A DNA stretch of 13,621 bases from contig CALYBF010000025.1 of the NCBI GenBank assembly GCA_944393755.1, forward strand, positions 1 through 13,621, in the 5' to 3' direction. The translations under genes were made by a program, and so were the position numbers. Below the pieces are notes generated by a model. The model had not been told where the DNA came from. It worked only from the letters and a program-made list of their open reading frames with translations, and ran no database searches. The DNA comes from an uncultured Clostridia bacterium. GTDB taxonomy: Bacteria > Bacillota > Clostridia > TANB77 > CAG-508. Positions 1-6,157 of this stretch are shown piece by piece. Numbering within the stretch: the stretch's first letter is position 1; every line of letters starts with the position of its first letter.

Positions 1-724
1 CTTTCCAATATTTAAACCACTCTAAATCTGTTCCTGGTTTACAGAAAAATTCCATTTCCATTTGTTCAAATTCACGTGTTCTAAATATAAAGTTTCCTGG
101 TGTTATTTCATTTCTAAATGCTTTTCCTATTTGTGCTATTCCCATTGGTATTTTCTTTCTAGATGTTCTTAATACATTTTTAAAATCTACAAATATACCT
201 TGTGCTGTTTCTGGTCTTAAGTATAATTCTGATTTTTTGTCCTCTATAACACCTTGTGATGTTTTAAACATTATATTAAATTTTCTTATATCTGTAAAAT
301 TAGTTTTTCCACAATTTGGACAAGGTATGTTGTTTTTATTTATAAAATCTATTAATTCTTTTTCACTCATACCATCTGCTATCATATCTTTTCCTTGTTT
401 ATGAGCCCACTCTTCTATTAATTTATCTGCTCTATGGCGTGTTTTACACTCCCTACAGTCTATTAATGGATCTGAAAAACCTTCTACATGTCCTGATGCT
501 ACCCAAGTTTCTGGGTTCATAAGTATTGCACTATCTAGACCTACTACGTTTTTTTGTTCTTGGATAAATTTCTTTTTCCAAGCATTTTTTACATTATTTT
601 TTAGTTCATTTCCAAGTGGTCCATAGTCCCATGTATTTGCTAACCCACCATAAATCTCTGAACCTGGATAAACAAAACCTCTGTTTTTACAAAGTGCTAC
701 TAATGTTTCCATTGAATCTAACAT
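1..724 (-). CDS. glyQS: Glycyl-tRNA synthetase, 5' part (runs off the left edge)
   Basis: This is the N-terminal 241 residues of a class II, single-chain (dimeric type) glycyl-tRNA synthetase, which charges tRNA-Gly with glycine in the cytoplasm. The start is the ATG at 724-722, with AGGAGG seven to eight bases upstream. The beginning has the family's NRGFVYPGSEIYGG and NTWDYGPLG segments. Two cysteine pairs follow (CREC and CPNC, about residues 82-109), as in bacterial GlyRS insertions. The class II motif 2 region is visible (ETAQGIFVDFKN, then GKAFRNEITPG and FRTREFEQME). No frameshift is seen. The gene lies behind a T-box leader, so glycine-tRNA charging should control it. The C-terminal anticodon-binding domain is outside the window. 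The sequence resemblance is strong. Confidence 0.96.
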   Translation of the reverse strand, partial: MLDSMETLVALCKNRGFVYPGSEIYGGLANTWDYGPLGNELKNNVKNAWKKKFIQEQKNVVGLDSAILMNPETWVASGHVEGFSDPLIDCRECKTRHRADKLIEEWAHKQGKDMIADGMSEKELIDFINKNNIPCPNCGKTNFTDIRKFNIMFKTSQGVIEDKKSELYLRPETAQGIFVDFKNVLRTSRKKIPMGIAQIGKAFRNEITPGNFIFRTREFEQMEMEFFCKPGTDLEWFKYWK

Positions 725-743
725 AAAAATTCCTCCTTTTAGC

Positions 744-925
744 TAAAGAAAAACTTCCCTCCTTAGCTAACTAAAATTTATTTAGCTAGGGACGAAAGTT
801 TTTTCCGCGTTTCCACCCTATTTCCAAAATTAGAATATCTAATTTTGACACCTTAATTTATAAAGTTACTCCAAAGCTCCCCATACTTATTTATTGTAAG
901 TATTCCACCATCACTTACTCTCTTT
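744..925 (-). promoter_or_regulatory. Glycine T-box leader of glyQS
   Basis: Reading leftward, the leader has a Stem I region (about 925-862) with AGAGAGU, GAUGGUGG and GGAGUAAC segments. The T-box sequence AGGGTGGAAACGCG lies at 819-806. The UGGA bulge would pair with a UCCA tRNA end, which fits the U discriminator of tRNA-Gly. A terminator helix follows (799-782 with 770-753, about 16 of 18 pairs) and then a T-rich run to 745. Uncharged tRNA-Gly should favour the antiterminator and read-through. GGG or GGA triplets near 877-882 are possible specifiers, but I cannot fix the exact codon. The T-box has A where the usual form has C (GGAAACGCG rather than GGNACCGCG). Confidence 0.9.
753..799 (-). 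terminator. T-box conditional terminator
   Basis: The arms 799-782 and 770-753 pair over about 16 of 18 positions around an 11-base loop. On the minus strand a T-rich run follows (complement of 745-752). This is the OFF-state helix of the glyQS T-box leader. Confidence 0.85.
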
Positions 926-984
926 AAATAAATTTACAAGTATTTTTTCTTTTTCACTGTAACTATATTTATTTAATTTCATAT

Positions 985-1013
985 ATTTTATTATGGTTTT
1001 TAAAAAAAGTCAA
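985..1013 (-). promoter_or_regulatory. Sigma-A type promoter of the glyQS leader
   Basis: TTGACT (1013-1008) and TAAAAT (990-985) are separated by 17 bp on the minus strand. They sit about 60 bases upstream of T-box Stem I, where a leader promoter is expected. Confidence 0.75.
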
Positions 1014-1032
1014 TAAAATTTTCCAAAAATTG

Positions 1033-1061
1033 TTGATAATTTTTATTTTTTATGCTAAGAT
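1033..1061 (+). promoter_or_regulatory. Probable tRNA-Trp promoter
   Basis: TTGATA (1033-1038) and TAAGAT (1056-1061) are separated by 17 bp, and the predicted start is about 12 bases before the tRNA. The promoter is host DNA and is back-to-back with the glyQS promoter. Confidence 0.6.
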
Positions 1062-1081
1062 TATTAATGTGTTCAAAATAT

Positions 1082-1156
1082 AGGGGTATAGTGTCAATGG
1101 TAGCACATCGGTCTCCAAAACCGCCTGTGAGGGTTCGAGTCCTTCTACCCCTGCCA
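1082..1156 (+). tRNA. tRNA-Trp (anticodon CCA), complete, with encoded CCA end
   Basis: The 75 bases fold as a cloverleaf. The acceptor is AGGGGTA with TACCCCT, the D stem GTGT with GCAC, the anticodon loop CTCCAAA with CCA at 1115-1117, and the T arm GAGGG-TTCGAGT-CCTTC. The sequence ends in GCCA, where G is the discriminator. One flaw is visible: pair 27-43 of the anticodon stem (T1108 with C1124) does not match. The first 31 bases are host DNA. The rest (1113-1156) is also the element's attachment core, so the 3' half of this functional tRNA is supplied by the integrated element. A hairpin terminator follows at 1163-1200. Confidence 0.95.
1113..1156 (+). repeat. Left attachment site core (44-bp direct repeat, within tRNA-Trp)
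   Basis: These bases run from the first base of the anticodon loop to the CCA end and are identical to 12182-12225. The match stops on both sides (T1112 versus A12181; A1157 versus C12226). This is the usual arrangement for a tyrosine recombinase that targets a tRNA 3' end. Confidence 0.93.
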
Positions 1157-1162
1157 ACATAG

Positions 1163-1201
1163 AAACCCTACTGTTAAAAAGTATTTGGGTTTTTATTTTT
1201 T
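1163..1201 (+). terminator. Terminator after tRNA-Trp, supplied by the element
   Basis: AAACCC (1163-1168) pairs with GGGTTT (1187-1192), with TACT/AGTA pairing inside the loop, and a T-rich run follows to 1201. It lies just past the att core, so it is element DNA and replaces the host terminator now stranded at 12240-12270. Confidence 0.7.
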
Positions 1202-1227
1202 ATACCAAAATTACTGAAATTTGTCAA

Positions 1228-1244
1228 GGGGACAATCTGGGGAC
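1228..1244 (+). promoter_or_regulatory. Probable recombinase arm-type sites, left end
   Basis: Two GGGGAC copies (1228-1233 and 1239-1244) are 11 bp apart in a TCAAGGGGACA context. A near copy with the same spacing lies at 12046-12062 inside the right end. Shared paired motifs at both ends of an element fit binding by the N-terminal domain of the recombinase. No other paired copies were noticed in the window. Confidence 0.6.
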
Positions 1245-1335
1245 TAAAAGCTAAAAATCAATAAAAAATGGGCTCTTTTATAGAGTCCATTATCATTTAT
1301 TTTGTTTACTAATGTATGTTAGCACTGCCTTTTTC

Positions 1336-2529
1336 TTAGGCTAGTGCTTCATCAAGTTTCTTAGCTGCTATAATATCTTGCTCCTCTTCTTCTCTAGCAT
1401 AAATTTCTAGGGTAATGTCAAAAGATGAGTGTCCTGCACGTTTGCCTATTACCTTTGGGTCAATTCCTTTTGCAACTAAAATGCTAATATTTGCGTGCCT
1501 TAATGAATGAAAATGTACTTGTTTAAACCCATTTCTACTAATAAAGGCACTAAACCAATTAGAGACCGTATCAGGTATTAATATATTTTTATCTTCACCA
1601 GTCCAGTTTGTAAATAACTTTCCAGTATTTTTATACCCATACTTTAATCGTTCTTTATCTTGCCATACTTTATATTCTTTTAATATACTTATTAGCTTAT
1701 CTGGCATTGTTAGAGTTCTTATACTTGTTTCTGTCTTTGGTGTTTTTTCTACTATTCCTACTTTTGGGATATACAATACATTTCTTCTAACTGTTAATGT
1801 CTTTGTTTCAAAATTTATATCATCCCATCGTAAAGAACAAATCTCGCCTCTTCTACATCCACACAGTACTGCAATATATATAATAGTTTTATATATTATA
1901 TCTTCATTTTCTAATAACTCTAACATCTTTTTTATTTCCTTTAAACTCAATACTTCTGTTTCCTTATGCTTTACTTTTATATTCTCGACTCTTTGTGTTA
2001 TATTTTCTTTCACATACTGCCAATATTTAGCTTTTGAAAACAAAACTCCTATCGCTTTTTGATGATGAAGAATAGTTTGTCTACTTAAATAGTATTCTTT
2101 TACTTTTCCACTTTTATATTTTATTACTTGCTTTTCTTCTAAACTTTCATAAAACTTTATTAAGTCTATTGGTTTTATATCACTTAAATACATTTTTCCT
2201 AATGGGCTTTTTATTGCTCTTGAATATAGTTGTTTATATCTTTCAACTGTACTTGGGGACAATTCTTTTTTAGCATATTTCTTCATAAATATATCAACAA
2301 ATTCTTCAAATGTTGTTATTTCTCCCCTCATAAAATCTTCCTTTTTATGTTTGTTTCTAAATTCAATAGCTTTATTTTCCAACTCCATTATTCTCTCAGC
2401 TTTTGTATTTTTCTCATTTTCTACATAAAATGTTTGTTTATATCTTGTTCTTTTTCCATTTGTTGTTACACTTACAACAACTTGGCATTTTGTATAATCT
2501 TCATTATATTTTATGCTTATACCTCTCAA
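1336..2529 (-). CDS. int: Tyrosine recombinase (integrase)
   Basis: At 397 residues this is the usual length for phage and ICE integrases of Bacillota. Residues 1-65 look like the AP2-like arm-binding domain (RGISIKYNEDYTKCQVVVS). Residues 70-180 form the SAM-like core-binding domain (TTFEEFVDIFMKKYAKK). Residues 190-395 are the catalytic domain. The catalytic set is visible and complete: R226 (CGCRRGE), K265 (TPKTE), H341 and R344 (HSLRH), H367 (GHSS) and Y377 (LEIYA). The start is TTG at 2529, ten bases after AAGGAG. The gene points toward the tRNA-Trp att site only 180 bp away, so it almost certainly catalyses integration and excision of this element. A single GGGGAC inside the coding region (2255-2260) appears to be chance. 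Confidence 0.95.
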   Translation of the reverse strand: MRGISIKYNEDYTKCQVVVSVTTNGKRTRYKQTFYVENEKNTKAERIMELENKAIEFRNKHKKEDFMRGEITTFEEFVDIFMKKYAKKELSPSTVERYKQLYSRAIKSPLGKMYLSDIKPIDLIKFYESLEEKQVIKYKSGKVKEYYLSRQTILHHQKAIGVLFSKAKYWQYVKENITQRVENIKVKHKETEVLSLKEIKKMLELLENEDIIYKTIIYIAVLCGCRRGEICSLRWDDINFETKTLTVRRNVLYIPKVGIVEKTPKTETSIRTLTMPDKLISILKEYKVWQDKERLKYGYKNTGKLFTNWTGEDKNILIPDTVSNWFSAFISRNGFKQVHFHSLRHANISILVAKGIDPKVIGKRAGHSSFDITLEIYAREEEEQDIIAAKKLDEALA

Positions 2530-2611
2530 CTTTTAATCGCTCCTTTTCATTGGTACAAGTGAGTTACAACACTTTTACAAGATTATTTTACCATATTATG
2601 TAAATAAAAGC

Positions 2612-2641
2612 TATACTTTTTGAAATCTTTTTATACTTTTT
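2612..2641. repeat. Direct repeat TATACTTTTT x2 upstream of int
   Basis: Copies at 2612-2621 and 2632-2641 are spaced exactly 20 bp apart, about two helical turns, in the non-coding gap before int. They could bind a regulator of int, but in such AT-rich DNA this is weak evidence. Confidence 0.35.
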
Positions 2642-2672
2642 TATTAGCTGTAACTATTGATATTTATAGTGT

Positions 2673-2708
2673 TTCCGCTCCTTTATCATATTAGATTTAG
2701 AAGCGGAA
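2673..2708 (-). terminator. Weak hairpin after the small-gene cluster
   Basis: TTCCGCT (2673-2679) and AGCGGAA (2702-2708) form a 7-bp stem with a 22-base loop, just after the stop of the gene ending at 2714. There is no clear T-run on either strand, so it may be a processing or regulatory hairpin rather than a terminator. Confidence 0.35.
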
Positions 2709-2713
2709 CTATA

Positions 2714-2929
2714 CTAATTTTCATTATTCAAATTCTTTATAGCATTTTGTAATTTATGTACTGCAACATAACTATCAAGTAATCTTTCTGTTAGTTTTTC
2801 TGTATTAGTACAACCTTCAGCTGCTACAAGTACATTACTTAGTAAATCTTTAAAAGAACTACACATTTCTTTTAATTCTTCTATTCCGTCTACTTCTTGC
2901 TCTTGTTTAGAAAGTATCACTTCTACCAT
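2714..2929 (-). CDS. Small helical protein of unknown function, 71 aa
   Basis: I do not recognise this protein. The start is taken at the ATG at 2929, because GAGGTG lies six bases upstream; the GTG at 2938 is part of that ribosome binding site. The product (MVEVILSKQEQEVDG...) is acidic and looks fully alpha-helical, with no membrane segment. It lies between the excisionase-like gene and int, 44 bp after the former, in the same direction. Small genes in this position are common in integrative elements of Bacillota and some take part in control of excision, but nothing in the sequence proves that here. Confidence 0.65.
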   Translation of the reverse strand: MVEVILSKQEQEVDGIEELKEMCSSFKDLLSNVLVAAEGCTNTEKLTERLLDSYVAVHKLQNAIKNLNNEN

Positions 2930-2973
2930 ATTATTCACCTCGCTTAACCACCAATTCAGGTAGTAGCTTATGA

Positions 2974-3177
2974 TTAGTTATTTTTATTCTTATTGGCTGA
3001 TGTTGAAAGATATTCTAATAAGCTATCTTTATCAATTAGATATTTTCTACCTCTCTTGATAAATTGTATCTCCTTATTTAAAAGCATTTGTCTAATAGAA
3101 TATAATGTAAGACAAGTATTTGGATCTTCTCTCTTTATCTCTTCTATTAGTTTACTTGCTGTTCTCCATTGTTGCAT
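2974..3177 (-). CDS. xis: Excisionase-like winged-helix DNA-binding protein, 67 aa
   Basis: The product has the size and pattern of small MerR-like excisionase (Xis) proteins. A helix-turn-helix (TLYSIRQMLLNKEIQ, about residues 24-38) is followed by the wing KRGRKYLIDKDSLLEYL (about 41-57), matching the typical 'GRKYRI...LEEYL' ending of the family. The ATG at 3177 has GGAGGG eight bases upstream. It lies between the Rep operon and int. In this setting it should bend DNA near the att sites and push the recombinase toward excision. The family match is good; the role is inferred from position. A 7-bp inverted repeat (3194-3215) sits just upstream of its ribosome binding site. Confidence 0.8.
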   Translation of the reverse strand: MQQWRTASKLIEEIKREDPNTCLTLYSIRQMLLNKEIQFIKRGRKYLIDKDSLLEYLSTSANKNKNN

Positions 3178-3193
3178 TTTTTATTCCCTCCTT

Positions 3194-3240
3194 ATTATAC
3201 ATATTTTTGTATAATTACTGCGTCTAATATCTCGTATAAT
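3194..3240. promoter_or_regulatory. Possible operator upstream of the excisionase gene
   Basis: ATTATAC (3194-3200) and GTATAAT (3209-3215) form a 7-bp inverted repeat next to the ribosome binding site, and a third half-site GTATAAT lies at 3234-3240. It could be a regulator site or a hairpin affecting translation. The low complexity keeps confidence low. Confidence 0.35.
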
Positions 3241-3276
3241 TAGGATTATTACTTCATTTATTACTACATTGTTAAA

Positions 3277-3311
3277 GGTATAGGGAAGAAAAATAATCTT
3301 CACCTATAACC
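3277..3311 (-). terminator. Stem-loop after the Rep operon
   Basis: Reading leftward, 3311-3297 pairs with 3289-3277 over 13 bp with two bulged T residues and a 7-base loop. It begins 11 bases after the stop of the gene ending at 3323. Only three T residues follow, so it may be a weak terminator or attenuator separating the Rep operon from xis and int. Confidence 0.45.
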
Positions 3312-3322
3312 ATGTATTATAA

Positions 3323-3517
3323 TTAATTACTTGCAACTTTTTCTATTTCAGTATTATTATTTAGTACAGTAGTAATGTTATTTTTTACTTCTTCTAAGTA
3401 TTTAACAACATTTATTCTACTGTCTAAGTCTAAACTTTTATTAGACATAAATTCTTCCTGCATAGTATGTAATTGTCTAATACTGTTACTTATTGCAAGT
3501 TCCCTCTTAGTTTTCAT
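3323..3517 (-). CDS. Small helical protein of unknown function, 64 aa
   Basis: No family is recognised. The ATG at 3517 has AAAGGTGG nine bases upstream. The product (MKTKRELAISNSIRQLHTMQ...) is predicted alpha-helical and soluble, with no cysteine and no membrane segment. It is the last gene of the leftward cluster that starts with the gene at 5934, and a stem-loop follows it at once. It is 31 bp from the preceding gene, so cotranscription is likely. Confidence 0.65.
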   Translation of the reverse strand: MKTKRELAISNSIRQLHTMQEEFMSNKSLDLDSRINVVKYLEEVKNNITTVLNNNTEIEKVASN

Positions 3518-3548
3518 CGTAAATCACCACCTTTCATATTAATTTAAT

Positions 3549-3785
3549 TTATTGTTTTTCTTCTTTTGTGTTTGTAATATTTCTTTTTCCATAACTACTT
3601 TTCATATTATGTATATGATTAGTAAAATCTTTGTGCCTTCTTTTTCTTTTATTAAAAGTTTTTCTTTTCTTCCTTTTCTTTTTTAACCTTTCATTATACA
3701 TTTGATTCAATGTATGTCTAACATCTTTTGGCATATATGCGTATTTAGTGCCAAAACTATATGATAAAATTTCATTATTTTTCAT
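3549..3785 (-). CDS. Small very basic protein, 78 aa
   Basis: No family is recognised. The start is placed at the ATG at 3785, since AAAGGAG lies nine bases upstream and this leaves a 16-bp gap to the previous gene; an upstream start at 3824 would overlap it. The middle of the protein is strongly basic (RLKKKRKKRKTFNKRKRRHK, about residues 32-51). It could therefore bind DNA or RNA, for example as an accessory replication or packaging protein. That is inference from charge only. It is downstream of rep and reads in the same operon. Confidence 0.65.
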   Translation of the reverse strand: MKNNEILSYSFGTKYAYMPKDVRHTLNQMYNERLKKKRKKRKTFNKRKRRHKDFTNHIHNMKSSYGKRNITNTKEEKQ

Positions 3786-3801
3786 ACTTAAAATCTCCTT
3801 T

Positions 3802-3999
3802 CTATTTCTTATGATAAGTGCCATCTAATGTACTTATCATACCTTTACAATGATAGGTTGCTTTTTCTAAGAAAATTATAAGTCTAGTCCTTTGATGTCT
3901 ACTTAAAATCTTATCATTATCAACTTTGTCAATTATTTCTTCTATTTCTGCGATATGTTGTTTATAATGATTTATGGTTTCTTCATTATCTTTTGGCAT
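3802..3999 (-). CDS. Small helical protein of unknown function, 65 aa
   Basis: No family is recognised. The ATG at 3999 is preferred to the GTG at 4011, because AAGGTGG lies about eight bases before the ATG. The product (MPKDNEETINHYKQHIAEIE...) looks like a two-helix soluble protein. The rep stop codon is 16 bases upstream, beside this gene's ribosome binding site, so translation is probably coupled to rep. Confidence 0.65.
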   Translation of the reverse strand: MPKDNEETINHYKQHIAEIEEIIDKVDNDKILSRHQRTRLIIFLEKATYHCKGMISTLDGTYHKK

Positions 4000-4015
4000 A
4001 GTTACCACCACCTTT

Positions 4016-4465
4016 CTAATCTTCTTCTATATTTTTTGGAGTTTGACTCTCAATATAAATGTCTGTACTTTTTATCATACTAATTGCTAAGTCAAACATA
4101 TTCTCTATTTTTTGTTTATCTCTTTCAGTCCAAGAAACTTGTCTAAATATTTCTTTTATATATTCAAATGTATCTGTCATTAGTTTTATTGCTCTAAAAG
4201 AAGATGTTTCATATAAATTGAAATTATTATGTGTAGTGATATTAGCAATAGTTTTACTAATATTAGCATTAATCAGCTCTTGTACTTTCTCTACATCTGA
4301 ACCATATTCAGTCATTGTATTAGTTTTTACTAATAACCAGTTCAAATCTTTTGCAACATATTCTAATTTTATCCAGTCAGCAACATCTTGATAATTAGAT
4401 GATTTTTCTATTTTTTCTAATATTTCAGTTGCTTTCTTTTTGTTTTCACTTATATAGTCTTGCAT
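4016..4465 (-). CDS. Possible separate product from an internal start in rep, 149 aa
   Basis: Inside the rep frame, AGAGGAG (4480-4474) lies eight bases before an in-frame ATG at 4465. This is one of the best ribosome binding sites in the cluster. From there the product (MQDYISENKKKATEILEKIE...) is a soluble, helical protein of 149 residues. The Rep-like part before it would end naturally at about this point (YIDKKYIKKRGEKT). Either two once-separate genes have fused in frame by loss of a stop codon, or the C-terminal part is also made as its own protein. No family is recognised for it. Confidence 0.5.
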   Translation of the reverse strand: MQDYISENKKKATEILEKIEKSSNYQDVADWIKLEYVAKDLNWLLVKTNTMTEYGSDVEKVQELINANISKTIANITTHNNFNLYETSSFRAIKLMTDTFEYIKEIFRQVSWTERDKQKIENMFDLAISMIKSTDIYIESQTPKNIEED

Positions 4466-5317
4466 TGTTTTTTCTCCTCTTTTCTTTATATATTTTTTAT
4501 CTATATAAACCTCATAAGTTATAGAGTTTACTGCATATTCAATACCATTTTCAGTTGTTTTAGTTACTATTTTTGTATTACCATAGGTCATTTCCATATT
4601 TTTTGATTTAACTAATGTCATTGCTTCTGCGTATGGAACTGTTTTATGTTTAGGTATTGTAATTCCTTCCTTTGATTTCCTATAAAGTTTACAATATGCT
4701 GGGTAATACTTTAAACCATTTGTATATTCCATATAATTAGCTTGGTATCTAATATCTGTAATGTTGCTAGTATAAGCTATTCCATAATTCCATATATTCT
4801 GCAACATTTCATTTTCTATAACTAATGGGGAATTATCTAATGTTTTTACCCATACCTCATATATCACTTTTTCTTTATCTATAAATAAAGTTATAATGAT
4901 ATATGCTAATTCTTTCTTTATTCTTCTTTTTAGCTTGCTATAAAAATTCCCAAAATCTTTGTATAGAGTTTTTAGTTCTTTATCATTTTTCAATTCACAA
5001 ACCAGAACTACTATTTTTTCACTATCTGTACCAGAAAAGTTTGTCATTAATAATCTATATACATACTTTATGCCTTTACGAAATAGTTGTATATTTTCTG
5101 CTCTATTATTACAATGATGTATTTCTATAATTTCTCCGTCTTCTGTTACCATTTCATTTTTGTTAATTTTTCTGCAATGGTTTTTATATGGTTTATTTCT
5201 TACTTTTGGAGTTTCTATTTCTATTATTCCATTTCCTAAGTCATATACTTTGCATATTTCTTCTGGTTTTGGTTTCTTATATTTAGTTTTTTCTATTTTT
5301 ATATCTTTCTTAGACAT
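4016..5317 (-). CDS. Rolling-circle-type Rep protein with C-terminal extension, 433 aa
   Basis: Residues about 85-220 follow the layout of the rolling-circle REP family (ORF2/G2P type). DFGNFYSKLKRRIKKELAYI is followed by a strand, then IWNYGIAYTSNITDI, a tyrosine segment QANYMEY, and YYPAYCKLYRKSK in place of the usual 'YRCSRGIKKP' region. The expected metal-binding HxH is not seen; its place reads VIYEVWVK. The tyrosines are kept. The enzyme would nick and initiate copying of the excised circle if still active. ATG choices are 5317 (GGAGG 11 bases upstream) and 5335; a TTG at 5434 would overlap the upstream gene and the inverted repeat. Residues 285-433 have their own strong ribosome binding site (see the separate entry). 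The family call is by pattern only. Confidence 0.65.
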   Translation of the reverse strand: MSKKDIKIEKTKYKKPKPEEICKVYDLGNGIIEIETPKVRNKPYKNHCRKINKNEMVTEDGEIIEIHHCNNRAENIQLFRKGIKYVYRLLMTNFSGTDSEKIVVLVCELKNDKELKTLYKDFGNFYSKLKRRIKKELAYIIITLFIDKEKVIYEVWVKTLDNSPLVIENEMLQNIWNYGIAYTSNITDIRYQANYMEYTNGLKYYPAYCKLYRKSKEGITIPKHKTVPYAEAMTLVKSKNMEMTYGNTKIVTKTTENGIEYAVNSITYEVYIDKKYIKKRGEKTMQDYISENKKKATEILEKIEKSSNYQDVADWIKLEYVAKDLNWLLVKTNTMTEYGSDVEKVQELINANISKTIANITTHNNFNLYETSSFRAIKLMTDTFEYIKEIFRQVSWTERDKQKIENMFDLAISMIKSTDIYIESQTPKNIEED

Positions 5318-5343
5318 AACTTTTAGTTCCTCCATTGTTATTT

Positions 5344-5396
5344 CACCGTGTTGTTTGTTGAATATTTGCACTATTATTTCAAAGTACAACACGGTG
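5344..5396. repeat. Perfect 11-bp inverted repeat upstream of rep
   Basis: CACCGTGTTGT (5344-5354) and ACAACACGGTG (5386-5396) are exact reverse complements 31 bp apart, in the 89-bp gap between rep and the upstream gene. The core CACCGTGTT occurs again at 7042-7050. It could be a Rep-binding or origin element, or an operator or hairpin controlling rep. Confidence 0.6.
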
Positions 5397-5406
5397 TCTA
5401 ATTTGA

Positions 5407-5934
5407 TTAATCTAATAATCTCTCCAAATAGCAAAACAGTGTTCCAAGTTGGTTATATACTGACATTTCTGCTTTTTCTATTAACTCATAAGCAAGTCTC
5501 TGTTCTTCTACTATTTGTTCTACCATTTCAAACATAAAGCCAATATTTCCAGTTATACAGTCTGCAATAAATCTAAATAGCTTAAACATATCGAATTTTA
5601 AGTTATCATTTTCTTTTTCCCAGTTTATTGCATCTGTTAAAAATCTATACTTTAATGCTTCCTTTATTTCTTCATCTTCTGTTAACAAGCCATTATCAAA
5701 ATGCTTTTTAGCATTTTTTGCAAAATCGAGAACTCTTTTTATTTCTTGATTATCTATATTTGTATTATTTATAAATGACTTATCCTCAAGATAATAATTT
5801 AAATAAAAGTATTCAGCACCTCCAACTATAAACAATTTAATTGTGTTTATTATTTGTTGCTTTTCATTTTTTAATTGTTCCAATTCTTCTTTCGTTCTGT
5901 AAATTTCAAACTCTTCAATTACTTTTTCTAACAT
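5407..5934 (-). CDS. Unknown protein, first gene of the Rep operon, 175 aa
   Basis: No family is recognised. The ATG at 5934 has AGGAGG about seven bases upstream. The N-terminal 30 residues are charged and probably coiled coil (EEFEIYRTKEELEQLKNEKQ). A hydrophobic patch follows (FIVGGAEYFYLNYYL, about 35-49). The rest is mostly helical, including DMFKLFRFIADCITGNIGFM (about 115-134), which is not long or hydrophobic enough for a clear membrane span. It heads the leftward operon and stands directly before rep, so a replication or regulatory accessory role is possible but unproven. Confidence 0.7.
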   Translation of the reverse strand: MLEKVIEEFEIYRTKEELEQLKNEKQQIINTIKLFIVGGAEYFYLNYYLEDKSFINNTNIDNQEIKRVLDFAKNAKKHFDNGLLTEDEEIKEALKYRFLTDAINWEKENDNLKFDMFKLFRFIADCITGNIGFMFEMVEQIVEEQRLAYELIEKAEMSVYNQLGTLFCYLERLLD

Positions 5935-6022
5935 TACAATACCTCCTATTAATTTTTGATATTAGAAATTACAAGAAGTTGAATTGTTCCTTTGTTTCTG
6001 TTTCACCATAACTTCTATGTCT

Positions 6023-6051
6023 ATTATAAACACAGTTCATTTCTTCAACAA
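6023..6051 (-). promoter_or_regulatory. Probable promoter of the Rep operon
   Basis: TTGTTG (6051-6046) and TATAAT (6028-6023) are 17 bp apart on the minus strand, about 90 bases before the ATG at 5934. The -10 is perfect and the -35 is weak. The region is shared with the divergent promoter at 6092-6120. Confidence 0.5.
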
Positions 6052-6091
6052 GAACTAGATATATTAATACAAGTTGTGTCTAAATTTTAAA

Positions 6092-6120
6092 TTGACTAAT
6101 TCTGTATATAGTGCTATAAT
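6092..6120 (+). promoter_or_regulatory. Near-consensus promoter of the DUF6076-like gene
   Basis: TTGACT (6092-6097), a 17-bp spacer and TATAAT (6115-6120) precede AAGGAG (6141-6146) and the ATG at 6158. This is among the strongest promoters in the element, so the gene is probably well expressed while the element is integrated. Confidence 0.8.
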
Positions 6121-6157
6121 ACTAATGTTGATAGAATTTTAAGGAGTTTATAAAAAT

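Noticed and set aside
2255..2260. GGGGAC inside int as a further arm site
   Set aside because: It is single, inside coding sequence and lacks the 11-bp-spaced partner seen at both ends.
2230..2562. Plus-strand open frame opposite the integrase
   Set aside because: It is the mirror of a strongly supported integrase on the other strand, has Phe/Tyr/Cys-rich low-complexity sequence and no ribosome binding site.
3549..4011. Toxin-antitoxin pair formed by the two small adjacent genes
   Set aside because: Size and spacing fit, but neither protein shows a known toxin fold or an antitoxin DNA-binding motif; the basic one is explained as well by a nucleic-acid-binding accessory role.
5160..5537. Plus-strand open frame across the rep start
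   Set aside because: It is hydrophobic only because it reads the complement of Lys/Glu/Asn codons; it crosses two real genes and has no start signal.
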